DNA of 64,000 bases from Hymenobacter sp. APR13 (lineage in GTDB: Bacteria > Bacteroidota > Bacteroidia > Cytophagales > Hymenobacteraceae): positions 124,001 through 188,000 of the forward strand of contig NZ_CP006587.1 in the NCBI RefSeq assembly GCF_000737515.1. The letters are read 5' to 3'. The notes below the pieces were generated by a model. That model had not been told where the DNA came from and did no database searches. It saw only the letters and a list, made by a program, of their open reading frames with translations. The translations under genes were made by a program, and so were the position numbers. Each line of letters starts with the position of its first letter. Position 1 is the first letter of the stretch. Positions 16,026 to 24,252 of this stretch are shown here, piece by piece.

Positions 16026-16055
16026 CAAATATAGAAGACTTCCGGAATAAACAAG
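16026..16055 (-). promoter_or_regulatory. Promoter of the second hydroxylase leader
   Basis: Minus strand TATATTTG (16026-16033) matches the -7 consensus, with TTG (16052-16054) 18 bases upstream as the -33 box. The region from here to 16211 is AT-rich and shows no gene. Confidence 0.6.
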
Positions 16056-16211
16056 ATTTCAGGACAGTTTATTTTACAAGGCCTATTACATGAATAGGCG
16101 CATTTATTTCATCTAAACACCCTTGTACGAGGGGCCATCAGCAATGATTTGACACTATTTATGATTAACTGCCCTATAATTGAAGGGCTCTATTTCTCAA
16201 ATAAGCCATTT

Positions 16212-16745
16212 TCATCGTATAAACTCGTACCGGGCTAGGGCGACGAAAGTGGTCGTATTGGCCCGACGTACTTCTTTGCTGATTTCCAGCTTCTGGGAGC
16301 CCAGCGTAAGTACGCGGCGCAGCTCGCACGGCTGGCCCATCTCCCGGCCCGGCCCCTCAAATACTGCCTGAATGCGGCCATCGGGCAGGCGGGTTTTAGA
16401 CCGGAGTTGCAGTTGCGCATCATCCCAACGAATGGAACGACCGTCACGGGCCAGCCAGAGCTTGTCGAACTCCTTCACCATACCACCCTCGGGCTGCTGG
16501 TAGATATAATCGAGGACCACGGCATTAGAGCCGGCGCTCATGCCGTTCAGGCCACTGCGAATGGCGACGGATTGGGCGGAAGCCTCATTGGCATATGTGA
16601 ACTGCCCTTGTTCCCATTGCTGCGTCAGAAGCTGCAGTTCCTGCATGGTCAGGCGGGGAGCATCAGGTTGAGCATTCCCGCGTTCCACCACCAGCGTAAT
16701 CAAGCTGGCCAGGGCCAGCGCAAACTTGAGAATTTGCTTTTTCAT
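16212..16745 (-). CDS. Secreted protein of unknown function
   Basis: 177 residues with signal peptide MKKQILKFALALASLITLVVERGNAQ. The mature part has no domain I recognise; it alternates polar beta-like segments (VLDYIYQQPEGGMVKEFDKLWLARDGRSIRWDD, then LRSKTRLPDGRIQAVFEGPG). It starts 30 bases after the next gene upstream ends on the same strand, so the two probably form a small operon of envelope proteins. Confidence 0.6.
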   Translation of the reverse strand: MKKQILKFALALASLITLVVERGNAQPDAPRLTMQELQLLTQQWEQGQFTYANEASAQSVAIRSGLNGMSAGSNAVVLDYIYQQPEGGMVKEFDKLWLARDGRSIRWDDAQLQLRSKTRLPDGRIQAVFEGPGREMGQPCELRRVLTLGSQKLEISKEVRRANTTTFVALARYEFIR

Positions 16746-16775
16746 GGCAACGCCTTTTGATTGTGATGATGCCGC

Positions 16776-17162
16776 CTACAGCTTACCATTAGGCTCGTAG
16801 GTCATGCTCAGCCGGGTGTCGCCGGTGATTTTGAGGTCTACTTTGGCTTGCTGGGCCGAGGGGTTGAGCAGCAGCGCCGTGGAGCCGGCCATGAACCGCA
16901 ACGTGCCCCGCTCGCCGGGAGCCAGCGTCGTCTTGCCGAAGATGCCGCCGCCCCGGGGCCGCTCCTTGAACTCGACGGGTACTTTGCCCACGTTGTGAGC
17001 CTCTACTTTGAAGCCGCCCAGTTGCCCGCCGCCCAGCGCAAACTGCTTGCCCGGCTCAATGAGCAGACTGGAAGTGATACCCGCCCAGCAGGCCGTAACG
17101 AGCAGTAACAGGGCGGCGAAAGTGGCAACAGTGACCGAACGGGAAGGCAGGAAAGTACGCAT
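16776..17162 (-). CDS. Small lipoprotein of unknown function
   Basis: 128 residues. The N-terminal hydrophobic stretch TVATFAALLLLVTACWAG has a lipobox-like VTAC, so a lipoprotein is likely. The rest looks like a single beta-sandwich (FKVEAHNVGKVPVEFKERPRGGGIFGKTTLAPGERGTLRF), similar in feel to DUF-type extracytoplasmic beta domains, with no catalytic motif. First gene of a two-gene unit with the gene ending at 16212. Confidence 0.6.
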   Translation of the reverse strand: MRTFLPSRSVTVATFAALLLLVTACWAGITSSLLIEPGKQFALGGGQLGGFKVEAHNVGKVPVEFKERPRGGGIFGKTTLAPGERGTLRFMAGSTALLLNPSAQQAKVDLKITGDTRLSMTYEPNGKL

Positions 17163-17275
17163 GTCAATGGGGGGTTGAAGTGAAACGATGTCCCAAAGGA
17201 ACTGCCCCCGTCGCCCCCAAACGACCCAGTTTACAGCCTGGGACGCCTCAACTTATAGTTTGACACTGGGCAGGC

Positions 17276-17374
17276 GTAGAGACGCGACCCTTCGCGTCTC
17301 GCCATTGCTGAAGTTGTTTGATTGACGCGGTTCCGGGTCGTTCAATGCCGAGACGCGAAGGGTCGCGTCTCTAC
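17276..17374. repeat. Inverted repeat, family C (copy 2)
   Basis: Perfect 26-bp arms (17276-17301 and 17349-17374), beginning GTAGAGACGCGACCCTTCGC. A further degenerate half-copy, gaggcgcaagtatgcgtctctac (17411-17433, 23 bp, partly palindromic), runs into the last codon of the AraC gene. Confidence 0.9.
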
Positions 17375-17429
17375 AACGTGCTGTTGGTACATGGCCGGCC
17401 GTTCAACGATGAGGCGCAAGTATGCGTCT

Positions 17430-18794
17430 CTACAGCTGCCGGGCTGCTTCGCTGGGCGTCTGGCCGCGGAGCTTTTTGAAGACGCGGTTGAAGGTGGACT
17501 TGGAGTTGAAGCCGGCTTCTAGGGCTACGGCCAGTAACGTGTAGTGCCGGAACTGTGGGTCGCGGAGACGGCGCTCGGCCTCGCGCACCCGGTACTCGTT
17601 CACGAAGTCGTTGAAGTTCTGACCGCAGCCGGAGTTAATGACCCGGGAAAGCCAGGACGTGTTGGTGCGCAGTTGGGTGGCCAGCTCGCCCAGCGTCAGC
17701 TCGGGCTCCAGGTAGGGCCGGGCCGTTTGCATGTGGGCCAGCAGCCGGGTGGTCCAGCGGGTGAGCTCCGCGTCGGGCTCGGCGGCCGTTTCAGTTGGCT
17801 CTTCAACGGTGGCATCAGCTACCGACTGTACGCTGGCAACCGTAACGACGGGCGAAACAGATGTTTCAGGCAGACCAAGTACCGCAGGGGCAACTATCTT
17901 TTCGCTTGTCTCCAGTGCAACAATGTTGGACGCTCCGGCGGCAGCTTCCACCGGCGGCAACAGGGGTGCTGGCGAAGCGGCTATGTCAGCCGACAGTTGG
18001 AAGCGCAGGGCGGCCAGGCGGTAACCCGTCAGCAGGCCCGAGATGCTGAGGTAGTAGATCAGCAGGCCGGTGAACAGGTAGTCGTACCAGCTCTGCACGT
18101 AGTTGAGGGGCGTGATGAATAGGTTGACCGCGCCGAACACCAGCGTGACGCCGGTGCCCACCACCACGGCCACCAGCACGTTGCGCAGCCACCGAAACCG
18201 GAGCTGCTCGGTGTCGGAGAAGTTGTCGTTGAGGTAACGGGCGTAGGCGCGGTAGGCGCGCAGGGTGTGCACCGCGTAGGCCAGCACCGAGAGGTAGCCG
18301 AGCGTATCGGCCAGCAGCCCGATGGGCTGGTAGTCGGCCCAACTGGCCAGGGGGCCTTTGGTGCCGAAGTGGGCGGGCAGCGGCCGGCCCTGTAGCCCGT
18401 GCCACCAGCCCAAATCGTACCCAAACACCACCAGCAGCCACGCGAGTACCACCAGAGCGGGCGCGAAATGCCACCAGTGTTGCCGCTGCAGCCGGAACTC
18501 CTGGTTGGTGAGGCTGCGGAAGTAGAAGTACAGCGCCGGCCCCACCGCCAGCCAGTTGCTGAATGGCCAGTAGAACATGAACGTCGTGCGGGAGTCGTGC
18601 GAGTCGTACCAGCCGGCAAAGCCCAGCATCCATTGGGCCAGCCGCACGGCAAACAGCAGCAGCAGCAGGGCCAGCCAGCCGTCGGCCGCCGTATCCTCGC
18701 GCCGCCGCCGCGCCCACAGCACCGCCGCCACAATTACGCCTTGCAGGAAAAACGGCAGCAGCAAGCCGCTGTAGATGTTGAATCCGAAGAACAT
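17430..18794 (-). CDS. AraC-family regulator with membrane-spanning N-terminus
   Basis: 454 residues. The N-terminal half has seven or eight hydrophobic helices (GLLLPFFLQGVIVAAVLWA, WLALLLLLFAVRLAQWML, FAPALVVLAWLLVVFGYDL and others). A variable linker follows, and the last 95 residues are an AraC DNA-binding domain (NFNDFVNEYRVREAERRL, LLAVALEAGFNSKSTFNRVFKKLRGQTPSEAAR). Such regulators sense a signal at the membrane. I take the ATG at 18794, since an upstream in-frame start would translate through the trp operon terminator. It lies between the trp operon end and the hydroxylase region; a link to aromatic amino acids is only positional. Confidence 0.85.
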   Translation of the reverse strand: MFFGFNIYSGLLLPFFLQGVIVAAVLWARRRREDTAADGWLALLLLLFAVRLAQWMLGFAGWYDSHDSRTTFMFYWPFSNWLAVGPALYFYFRSLTNQEFRLQRQHWWHFAPALVVLAWLLVVFGYDLGWWHGLQGRPLPAHFGTKGPLASWADYQPIGLLADTLGYLSVLAYAVHTLRAYRAYARYLNDNFSDTEQLRFRWLRNVLVAVVVGTGVTLVFGAVNLFITPLNYVQSWYDYLFTGLLIYYLSISGLLTGYRLAALRFQLSADIAASPAPLLPPVEAAAGASNIVALETSEKIVAPAVLGLPETSVSPVVTVASVQSVADATVEEPTETAAEPDAELTRWTTRLLAHMQTARPYLEPELTLGELATQLRTNTSWLSRVINSGCGQNFNDFVNEYRVREAERRLRDPQFRHYTLLAVALEAGFNSKSTFNRVFKKLRGQTPSEAARQL

Positions 18795-18834
18795 ACCGGC
18801 AAGGTAGCAGTAGATCGGGTTTCGACTATATAAA

Positions 18835-18868
18835 AACCGCCCCGGCTTATTAAAGCCGAGGCGGTTTA
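18835..18868 (-). terminator. Terminator of the trp operon
   Basis: On the minus strand AAACCGCCTCGGCTTT pairs with the following AGCCGGGGCGGTTT (one mismatch), with T5 after it. It is the first classical intrinsic terminator after the last operon gene and lies about 40 bases upstream of the AraC start. Confidence 0.75.
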
Positions 18869-18879
18869 TGCGCTGTTGA

Positions 18880-18989
18880 ACGATGTAGAGACGCGACACT
18901 TCGCGTCTCGTCGTTGCTGATGTTGTTTTGAGTGGCGCGGTTCCGGGTCGTTCAATGACGAGACGCGAAGTGTCGCGTCTCTACATCGT
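18880..18989. repeat. Inverted repeat, family C (copy 3)
   Basis: Perfect 33-bp arms (18880-18912 and 18957-18989), beginning ACGATGTAGAGACGCGACAC. It shares a central stretch (gcgcggttccgggtcgttcaatg) with copy 2, so these two came from one source. Confidence 0.93.
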
Positions 18990-19015
18990 GCTAGTCCGTA
19001 TCTGAAGCCAATTAA

Positions 19016-19114
19016 AACGTCATGCTGAGCTTGTCGAAGCATCTCGCGTGCTGACGTTGGGGTAATAATCCGGTGTCAGCACGCGAGATGCTTCGACAAG
19101 CTCAGCATGACGTT
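19016..19114. repeat. Long inverted repeat, family B (copy 6)
   Basis: Perfect 40-bp arms (19016-19055 and 19075-19114), beginning AACGTCATGCTGAGCTTGTC, with a 19-nt centre. It starts 23 bases past the DAHP synthase stop. Confidence 0.95.
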
Positions 19115-19137
19115 CCTTTTCTGCCAACCTAACGCCC

Positions 19138-20151
19138 CTACTCCAGCTCCTGGCGCAGGGCGTACACTTTGCGCAGGTTGCGGATCAGGCGCTCCGACTC
19201 GGCGAAATTCAGGGTCTGGGCGCCGTCGGAGGCGGCTTCTTCGGGCTTCTCGTGGGCTTCGTAGATGATGCCGTCGGCTCCGGCCATGACGCCGGCCAGG
19301 GCCATGGTGGGCACGTACTCGCGGATGCCGATGCCGTGCGAGGGGTCCACGATGACGGGCAGGTGAGTTTTCTCCTTCAGGATGGGCACCGCGTTCAAAT
19401 CCAAAGTGTTGCGCGAGGCTGTTTCGAAGGTACGGATACCCCGCTCGCAGAGAATTAGCTTCTCGTTACCGCCCGAAAACACGTACTCGGCCGACGAGAG
19501 CAGCTCCTCGATGGTGCCCGAGATGCCGCGCTTGATCATCACGGGCTTATCCACGCCGCCCAGGGCATCGAGCAGGTTGAAGTTCTGGGTGTTGCGGGCG
19601 CCCACCTGGAACACGTCCACGTAGTCGTGCATCTCCTCCACCTGCGACACCTGCATGACCTCCGTCACGATTTTGATGCCCCGCTCCCGGGCCATGCGGT
19701 GGAAATCCTTCAGGCCTTCCATGCCCAGCCCGCGGAACGCGTACGGCGACGAGCGGGGCTTGAATACGCCCCCGCGCATGATGCGCACGTCGTTGTCCAC
19801 GAGGTGCTGCATGATCAGCTCCATCTGCTTTTCGCTCTCGATGCTACACGGGCCGGCCGCCAGCGTCAGCGAGCCTTCCCCGATGCGCACCCCGTCGCCG
19901 AGGTCGAGCACCGTGGGGCGCACGCGCCACTTGCGGCTCACCAGCTTGTAGTCGTCCGAGACGCGGTGGATGTCGAGGATGCCGGGCAGCTGGCCGATGG
20001 CGCGCAGATCCACATCGGCCTTGCCGATGGCCACCAGATAGTGGGCGCGCTGGGTTTTCACCTCCGTAGCCTTGTATTTCAGCTCCTGAATGCGGGCTTC
20101 AATGGCGGCTTTGTTGGCGGCGGTGATATGGGGGTCGAGTTGGATGATCAT
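19138..20151 (-). CDS. 3-deoxy-7-phosphoheptulonate (DAHP) synthase
   Basis: 337 residues, class I-beta type. It joins phosphoenolpyruvate and erythrose 4-phosphate, the first step of the shikimate pathway. Residues about 1-75 look like the ferredoxin-like domain of the Thermotoga-type enzyme, often a feedback site. The TIM barrel has AAGPCSIESEKQME, KPRSSPYAFRGLG, VMIKRGISGTIEE, ILCERGIRTFE and VIVDPSHGIG. It is the last gene of the trp operon, so the operon controls both entry to the pathway and the Trp branch. A long inverted repeat separates it from trpA. Confidence 0.93.
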   Translation of the reverse strand: MIIQLDPHITAANKAAIEARIQELKYKATEVKTQRAHYLVAIGKADVDLRAIGQLPGILDIHRVSDDYKLVSRKWRVRPTVLDLGDGVRIGEGSLTLAAGPCSIESEKQMELIMQHLVDNDVRIMRGGVFKPRSSPYAFRGLGMEGLKDFHRMARERGIKIVTEVMQVSQVEEMHDYVDVFQVGARNTQNFNLLDALGGVDKPVMIKRGISGTIEELLSSAEYVFSGGNEKLILCERGIRTFETASRNTLDLNAVPILKEKTHLPVIVDPSHGIGIREYVPTMALAGVMAGADGIIYEAHEKPEEAASDGAQTLNFAESERLIRNLRKVYALRQELE

Positions 20152-20173
20152 GTTCTGGTGGGGGGAGAATCCT

Positions 20174-20274
20174 CTGTCATCCTGAGCGGAGCGAAGGACC
20201 TTATCACGTTTGGCTTTCTACCGAACGATGTCGTTCACGCGTGATAAGGTCCTTCGCTCCGCTCAGGATGACAG
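20174..20274. repeat. Long inverted repeat, family A (copy 7)
   Basis: Perfect 35-bp arms (20174-20208 and 20240-20274), same sequence as copy 1. It fills the gap between trpA and the DAHP synthase gene. Confidence 0.95.
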
Positions 20275-20287
20275 TTTGGGGGGCTAC

Positions 20288-21067
20288 TTAGTTGAGTACA
20301 GAAGAAACAAACCGCTTAGCCGCGGCCGGAGCGTCGTCCACACCATCCAGGGCGCGGATAAGGGCGGAGCCGATGATAGCACCCTCGGCGTACTGGCAGG
20401 CGTTCTGGAAGGAGGCTTTGTCGCCGATACCGAAGCCGATGAGACGCGGATTGCGCAGATTCATGGCCTCGATGCGCTGGAAATAGGCTTCCTGCACGCC
20501 CTCGGCCTGGGTGTTGGCCCCGCCCGTAGTGCCGGGGCCCGACACGAGGTAGAGGAACGAATCCGTCAGCTCATCGATGCGGCGGATGCGCTCCGGGGCG
20601 GTTTGCGGGGTGATGAGGAACACCGGCCGCAGGTTGTGGCGGCGGAAGATGTCCTGGTATTCGGCCACGTAATCGTCGAGGGGCAGGTCAGGCAGGATGA
20701 TGCCGTCGGCGCCGGCGGCGGCGGCTTCGCGGCAGAAGTTGTCTACCCCGAACTGCATCACCGGATTGAGGTAGCCCATCAGCAGAATCGGCGTTTCGGG
20801 CACGCTCTCCCGGATGCCTTGCAGCTGCTCGAACAGCACCCGCAGGTTCATGCCATTGGCCAGGGCCACGGTGCTGCTGGCCTGAATCACCGGCCCATCG
20901 GCCAGCGGGTCCGAAAACGGCATCCCGATTTCGATGAGGTCGGCGCCGGCTTCGCTCAAGGCTTTGATCAGCGGTACGGTGTCGTGCAGGCGCGGGTAGC
21001 CGGCGGTGAAGTAGATGTTGAGCAGGTTCTTCTGCTTTTTGTCGAAGGCGTCTTTGATTCGGTTCAT
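20288..21067 (-). CDS. trpA: Tryptophan synthase alpha subunit
   Basis: 259 residues, normal for TrpA. It cleaves indole-3-glycerol phosphate to indole, which passes to TrpB through the subunit tunnel. The catalytic Glu lies in GADLIEIGMPFSDPLADGPVIQ and the catalytic Asp in DGIILPDLPLDDY; the phosphate-binding GFGIGDKASF is near the C-terminus. It follows trpB with a 121-bp gap that holds a family A repeat. Confidence 0.96.
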   Translation of the reverse strand: MNRIKDAFDKKQKNLLNIYFTAGYPRLHDTVPLIKALSEAGADLIEIGMPFSDPLADGPVIQASSTVALANGMNLRVLFEQLQGIRESVPETPILLMGYLNPVMQFGVDNFCREAAAAGADGIILPDLPLDDYVAEYQDIFRRHNLRPVFLITPQTAPERIRRIDELTDSFLYLVSGPGTTGGANTQAEGVQEAYFQRIEAMNLRNPRLIGFGIGDKASFQNACQYAEGAIIGSALIRALDGVDDAPAAAKRFVSSVLN

Positions 21068-21077
21068 ATCAGCGGCT

Positions 21078-21177
21078 CTGTCATCCTGAGCGGAGCGAAG
21101 GACCTTATCACGTCTGGCTTACTAGTGAACGACTTGTTCACGCGTGATAAGGTCCTTCGCTCTGCTCAGGATGACAG
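21078..21177. repeat. Long inverted repeat, family A (copy 8)
   Basis: 35-bp arms (21078-21112 and 21143-21177) with one mismatch, between trpB and trpA. Confidence 0.93.
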
Positions 21178-21188
21178 GTGGTTTGGCA

Positions 21189-22385
21189 TTACATAATAGC
21201 GTCAGCGTACTTGATGTAGGTTTCCAGGTCCTTGTCGCCGCGGCCGGAGAGGTTAATGACCACCACGTCGTCGGGGCCGGCGCCGAGCTGGTCGAGGGCG
21301 GCCAGGGCGTGGGCGGTTTCCAGGGCCGGAATGATGCCTTCGAGGCGGCTGCATTCGGCCACAGCCTTCAGGGCCGCTTCGTCTTCAATGCTGATGAAGC
21401 GGGCGCGCTTGGAATCAGCCAGGAAGGCGTGCAGCGGGCCGATACCGGGGTAGTCGAGGCCAGCGGAAATGGAGTAAGGCTCGGTAATCTGGCCGTCCTC
21501 GTCCTGCATCAGCAAGGTGCGGCTGCCGTGAATCACGCCCGGCGTACCCAGCACCGAGGTAGCAGCCGAGTGGCCCGAGTGCACGCCGTGGCCGGCGGCT
21601 TCCACGGCCACCAGCTGCACCGAGGGTTCTTCCAGGAAATGGTAGAACGCGCCGGCCGCGTTGGAGCCACCGCCCACGCAGGCCACCACGTACTGCGGCA
21701 GCTCGGAGCCGGTTTTCTCCAGCAGCTGCTTGCGCATTTCCTCGCTGATAACGGCCTGCAGGCGCGCCACCAGATCGGGGTACGGGTGCGGACCCACCAC
21801 CGAGCCGATGATGTAGTGCGTATCCACGGGGTTGCTGATCCAGTCGCGGATGGCCTCGTTGGTGGCGTCCTTGAGGGTGCGGCTGCCGCTCATGGCCGCC
21901 CTCACCTCAGCCCCCAGCAGGCGCATGCGGTACACATTGGGCTTCTGCCGCTCCATATCCACTTCGCCCATGTACACGATGCACTCCATGCCCATCAGGG
22001 CGCACACCGTGGCAGTGGCCACGCCGTGCTGGCCGGCGCCGGTTTCGGCAATGATGCGCGTTTTGCCCAGGCGCTTGGCCAGCAGAATCTGCCCCACGGT
22101 GTTGTTCACCTTGTGTGCGCCGGTGTGGCAGAGGTCCTCGCGCTTGAGGTAGATGCGGGTGTTGTACTTGGCCGACAGCCGCTTTGCCTCGAACAGCGGC
22201 GTGGGCCGGCCCACGTAGTCGCGCAGCAGCTGCTGGTATTCCTGCTGGAACTCCGGCTCGGCCATGATGCTCAGGTATTGCTGGCGCAGCTCCTCCACGT
22301 TGGGGTAGAGCATTTCGGGAATGAACGCGCCCCCGAACTGGCCGTAGTAGCCGCGCTCCGTGGGTTGTTGGTAGGTTGGTTTCAT
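21189..22385 (-). CDS. trpB: Tryptophan synthase beta subunit
   Basis: 398 residues. It makes Trp from indole and serine with pyridoxal phosphate. The start is [13 protein letters not shown]. The PLP Lys is in [15 protein letters not shown], the phosphate-binding glycine loop is [10 protein letters not shown], and [12 protein letters not shown] forms the substrate region. Sequence and length fit the standard TrpB1 type that pairs with TrpA. It follows the THI5-like gene with an 83-bp gap containing a 12-bp direct repeat (cgcagggtctcg twice) and no long hairpin. Confidence 0.97.
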   Translation of the reverse strand: MKPTYQQPTERGYYGQFGGAFIPEMLYPNVEELRQQYLSIMAEPEFQQEYQQLLRDYVGRPTPLFEAKRLSAKYNTRIYLKREDLCHTGAHKVNNTVGQILLAKRLGKTRIIAETGAGQHGVATATVCALMGMECIVYMGEVDMERQKPNVYRMRLLGAEVRAAMSGSRTLKDATNEAIRDWISNPVDTHYIIGSVVGPHPYPDLVARLQAVISEEMRKQLLEKTGSELPQYVVACVGGGSNAAGAFYHFLEEPSVQLVAVEAAGHGVHSGHSAATSVLGTPGVIHGSRTLLMQDEDGQITEPYSISAGLDYPGIGPLHAFLADSKRARFISIEDEAALKAVAECSRLEGIIPALETAHALAALDQLGAGPDDVVVINLSGRGDKDLETYIKYADAIM

Positions 22386-22468
22386 GATGGTTTTTCGCAG
22401 GGTCTCGGGGTGGTTGGCGCAGGGTCTCGCAGTGGATTACCCCGCGAAATCAGACGCAAAAAAGGTTC

Positions 22469-23377
22469 TTATAACAGGTCGTTGGTCATGACTTCCGACA
22501 ACGGCAGCTTCCGGGTTTCCAGGCCATGCTCGGCCAACCAGTCTAGGTAGCGCTGCACCTTGGCGGGGCTCATGTGGCCCCAGCCGGGGCCGCTGCCGTA
22601 GTATTCGGCCGTGTGCTGTTGGCTTTCGAGCAGGAAACCGGGGGTGCGGTCGGCGGCCGGAACCAGCTTCTGCAACAGCGCCACCGCCTCCTCCGGGTGG
22701 TCTTTGGCGTGCAGGAAGCCCTGCCCGGACACCTGCAGAAACTTCCGGTAGGCCTCCCCGTTTTCCAGCACCCGTTTTTCCGACGCCATGATGACGGGCG
22801 AATAGCCGTACGGAATGCCGTAATCGGCCAGGCGGAAGCTGGTCAGCTCCACGCCCTGCTGCCGGGCCTGCACGCCTTCCCAGTTATCGAAAATCCAGGT
22901 GGCGTCGGCCTGCTGTTGCAGCAGCGTGTTCCAGATGCCCAGCTTCGCCGGGTATGTAATGGTCAGCGGGCCGATAGCACCGTCGTTTTCCAGCATTTTC
23001 GCCACTATCTGGTCCTCGTAGCGGGCCTGGTACGAGGCGTAGATTTTGCCCTCCAAATCTTTGGGCGACTGAATATCCGGGCGCTTAAGCGTTACGATGC
23101 TGCTCAGGTCTTCCGTCAGCAGGGCGGCCACGGCTATGGCATCGAACGGCCGGGCCTTGGTGCGGTAGCTGATGATGCTTTCCAGCGGGCAAAGCGCAAA
23201 ATCGGCCTGGCCCAGCTCTACCTTTTTCGCCGGAGTCAGGGCGTAGTTGTCGGCTTCCGGGGTCAGCAGCTCCACCTCCAGTCCGTGCTGCGCGTACCAG
23301 CCCAGCTCTTGAGCTACCACAAAGCCCGTGTGGTTGGTGTTCACCGTCCAGTCCAGCGCAATCTTTATTTCGCTCAT
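22469..23377 (-). CDS. THI5/NMT1-like substrate-binding-fold protein without signal peptide
   Basis: 302 residues of the NMT1/THI5-like periplasmic-binding-protein type II fold. It starts IKIALDWTVNTNHTGFVVAQELGWYAQHGLEVEL and has ADFALCPLESI and ATWIFDNWEGVQA. No signal peptide or lipobox is visible, so it is likely cytosolic, unlike ABC-transporter binding proteins, and no permease lies nearby. Eukaryotic THI5 makes the thiamine pyrimidine from PLP and His; the Cys-rich THI5 motif is not seen here. It sits inside the trp operon between trpF and trpB, with short gaps and no repeats on either side. The function is unknown. Confidence 0.75.
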   Translation of the reverse strand: MSEIKIALDWTVNTNHTGFVVAQELGWYAQHGLEVELLTPEADNYALTPAKKVELGQADFALCPLESIISYRTKARPFDAIAVAALLTEDLSSIVTLKRPDIQSPKDLEGKIYASYQARYEDQIVAKMLENDGAIGPLTITYPAKLGIWNTLLQQQADATWIFDNWEGVQARQQGVELTSFRLADYGIPYGYSPVIMASEKRVLENGEAYRKFLQVSGQGFLHAKDHPEEAVALLQKLVPAADRTPGFLLESQQHTAEYYGSGPGWGHMSPAKVQRYLDWLAEHGLETRKLPLSEVMTNDLL

Positions 23378-23431
23378 AGCTTTTGTGTATCCGTCTTTAG
23401 CGCAATCTGCCTGTGTTATGATGCTGGCTTG

Positions 23432-24058
23432 TTATGCTTTCAGCTCCTGAAAAAAAGCCTCCAGCCGGCCGGCGTCCTTGGTGCCCGGGGCGGTTTCGAA
23501 GCGGCTATTCAGGTCCAGGGCAAACAGGCCGGGCAGCCGAAGGTTGCGCAGCGCCGCCGCGTGCTCCGGCCCGATGCCACCGGCCAGAAAGTACGGCACC
23601 GGCAGGTTGTAGTCCTGCAGCAGCGTCCAGTCGAAGGCGGTACCGTTGCCTCCGGGCTGGGGGCCGGCCGTGTCGAAGAGGAAGTAGTCCACGCAGCCCA
23701 CGTAGGGTTGAAGCTGGGCGAAGTCAAACCCCTCGCCTACCGCAAACGCCTTCACTACCGGCACGCCGCCGGCCCGCACCGCGGCGCAGGTTTCGGGCGT
23801 TTCGTGGCCGTGAAGCTGGGCCAGTTGCAAATCAAACTCCCGCACCCGCGCCAGCACCGTGGCCGCGTCGTCGTCCACGAACACGCCCACCTTGCGGATA
23901 GCGGCCGGCAACGCCCGTACCACCGCCGCCGGCAGCCGCTCCCCCACGTGCCGCTTCGACGCGGGGTAGAAGATGAACCCCAAAAAATCGGGCTGCAGCG
24001 CCGCCACCGCCCGCAGGCTGTCGGCATCAGCCATCCCGCAGACTTTGAGGTGAGGCAT
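23432..24058 (-). CDS. trpF: Phosphoribosylanthranilate isomerase
   Basis: 208 residues. It performs the Amadori rearrangement of phosphoribosylanthranilate. The catalytic Cys is in HLKVCGMADADSL near the start, and the catalytic Asp in FALDLNSRFETAPGTKD near the end; YFLAGGIGPEHA binds phosphate. The ATG at 24058 puts the Cys at the usual place, but the ATG at 24079 cannot be excluded. Single-function TrpF, not fused to TrpC. It follows trpC across a gap that holds a repeat. Confidence 0.93.
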   Translation of the reverse strand: MPHLKVCGMADADSLRAVAALQPDFLGFIFYPASKRHVGERLPAAVVRALPAAIRKVGVFVDDDAATVLARVREFDLQLAQLHGHETPETCAAVRAGGVPVVKAFAVGEGFDFAQLQPYVGCVDYFLFDTAGPQPGGNGTAFDWTLLQDYNLPVPYFLAGGIGPEHAAALRNLRLPGLFALDLNSRFETAPGTKDAGRLEAFFQELKA

Positions 24059-24108
24059 GTGGTGGGAGTTGGTGGGCATGTGGGTGTGTATTCGTTACGC
24101 TGAAATAT

Positions 24109-24232
24109 AACGTCATGCTGAGCGAAGGCGCAGCCGCAGTCGAAGCATCTCGCGTGCTGATGTTGTAGTGCTATTGATTAGCCTCTGGCGAGATTCCTCG
24201 GCTTCGGCTGCGCCTTCGCTCGGAATGACGTT
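24109..24232. repeat. Imperfect inverted repeat with unlike arms (copy 9)
   Basis: Arms of about 45 bases (24109-24153 and 24188-24232). Both share aacgtcat and gcgaaggcgcagccg, but the left inner part is family B (GAAGCATCTCGC) and the right is the GAGGAATCTCGC type. It lies between trpC and trpF. Confidence 0.85.
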
Positions 24233-24252
24233 CTGTTTCTTCGTTCTGGCTC

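Noticed and set aside
18795..18899. Longer N-terminus of the AraC regulator
   Set aside because: It would read through the trp operon terminator and half a repeat; the membrane part begins at the ATG at 18794.
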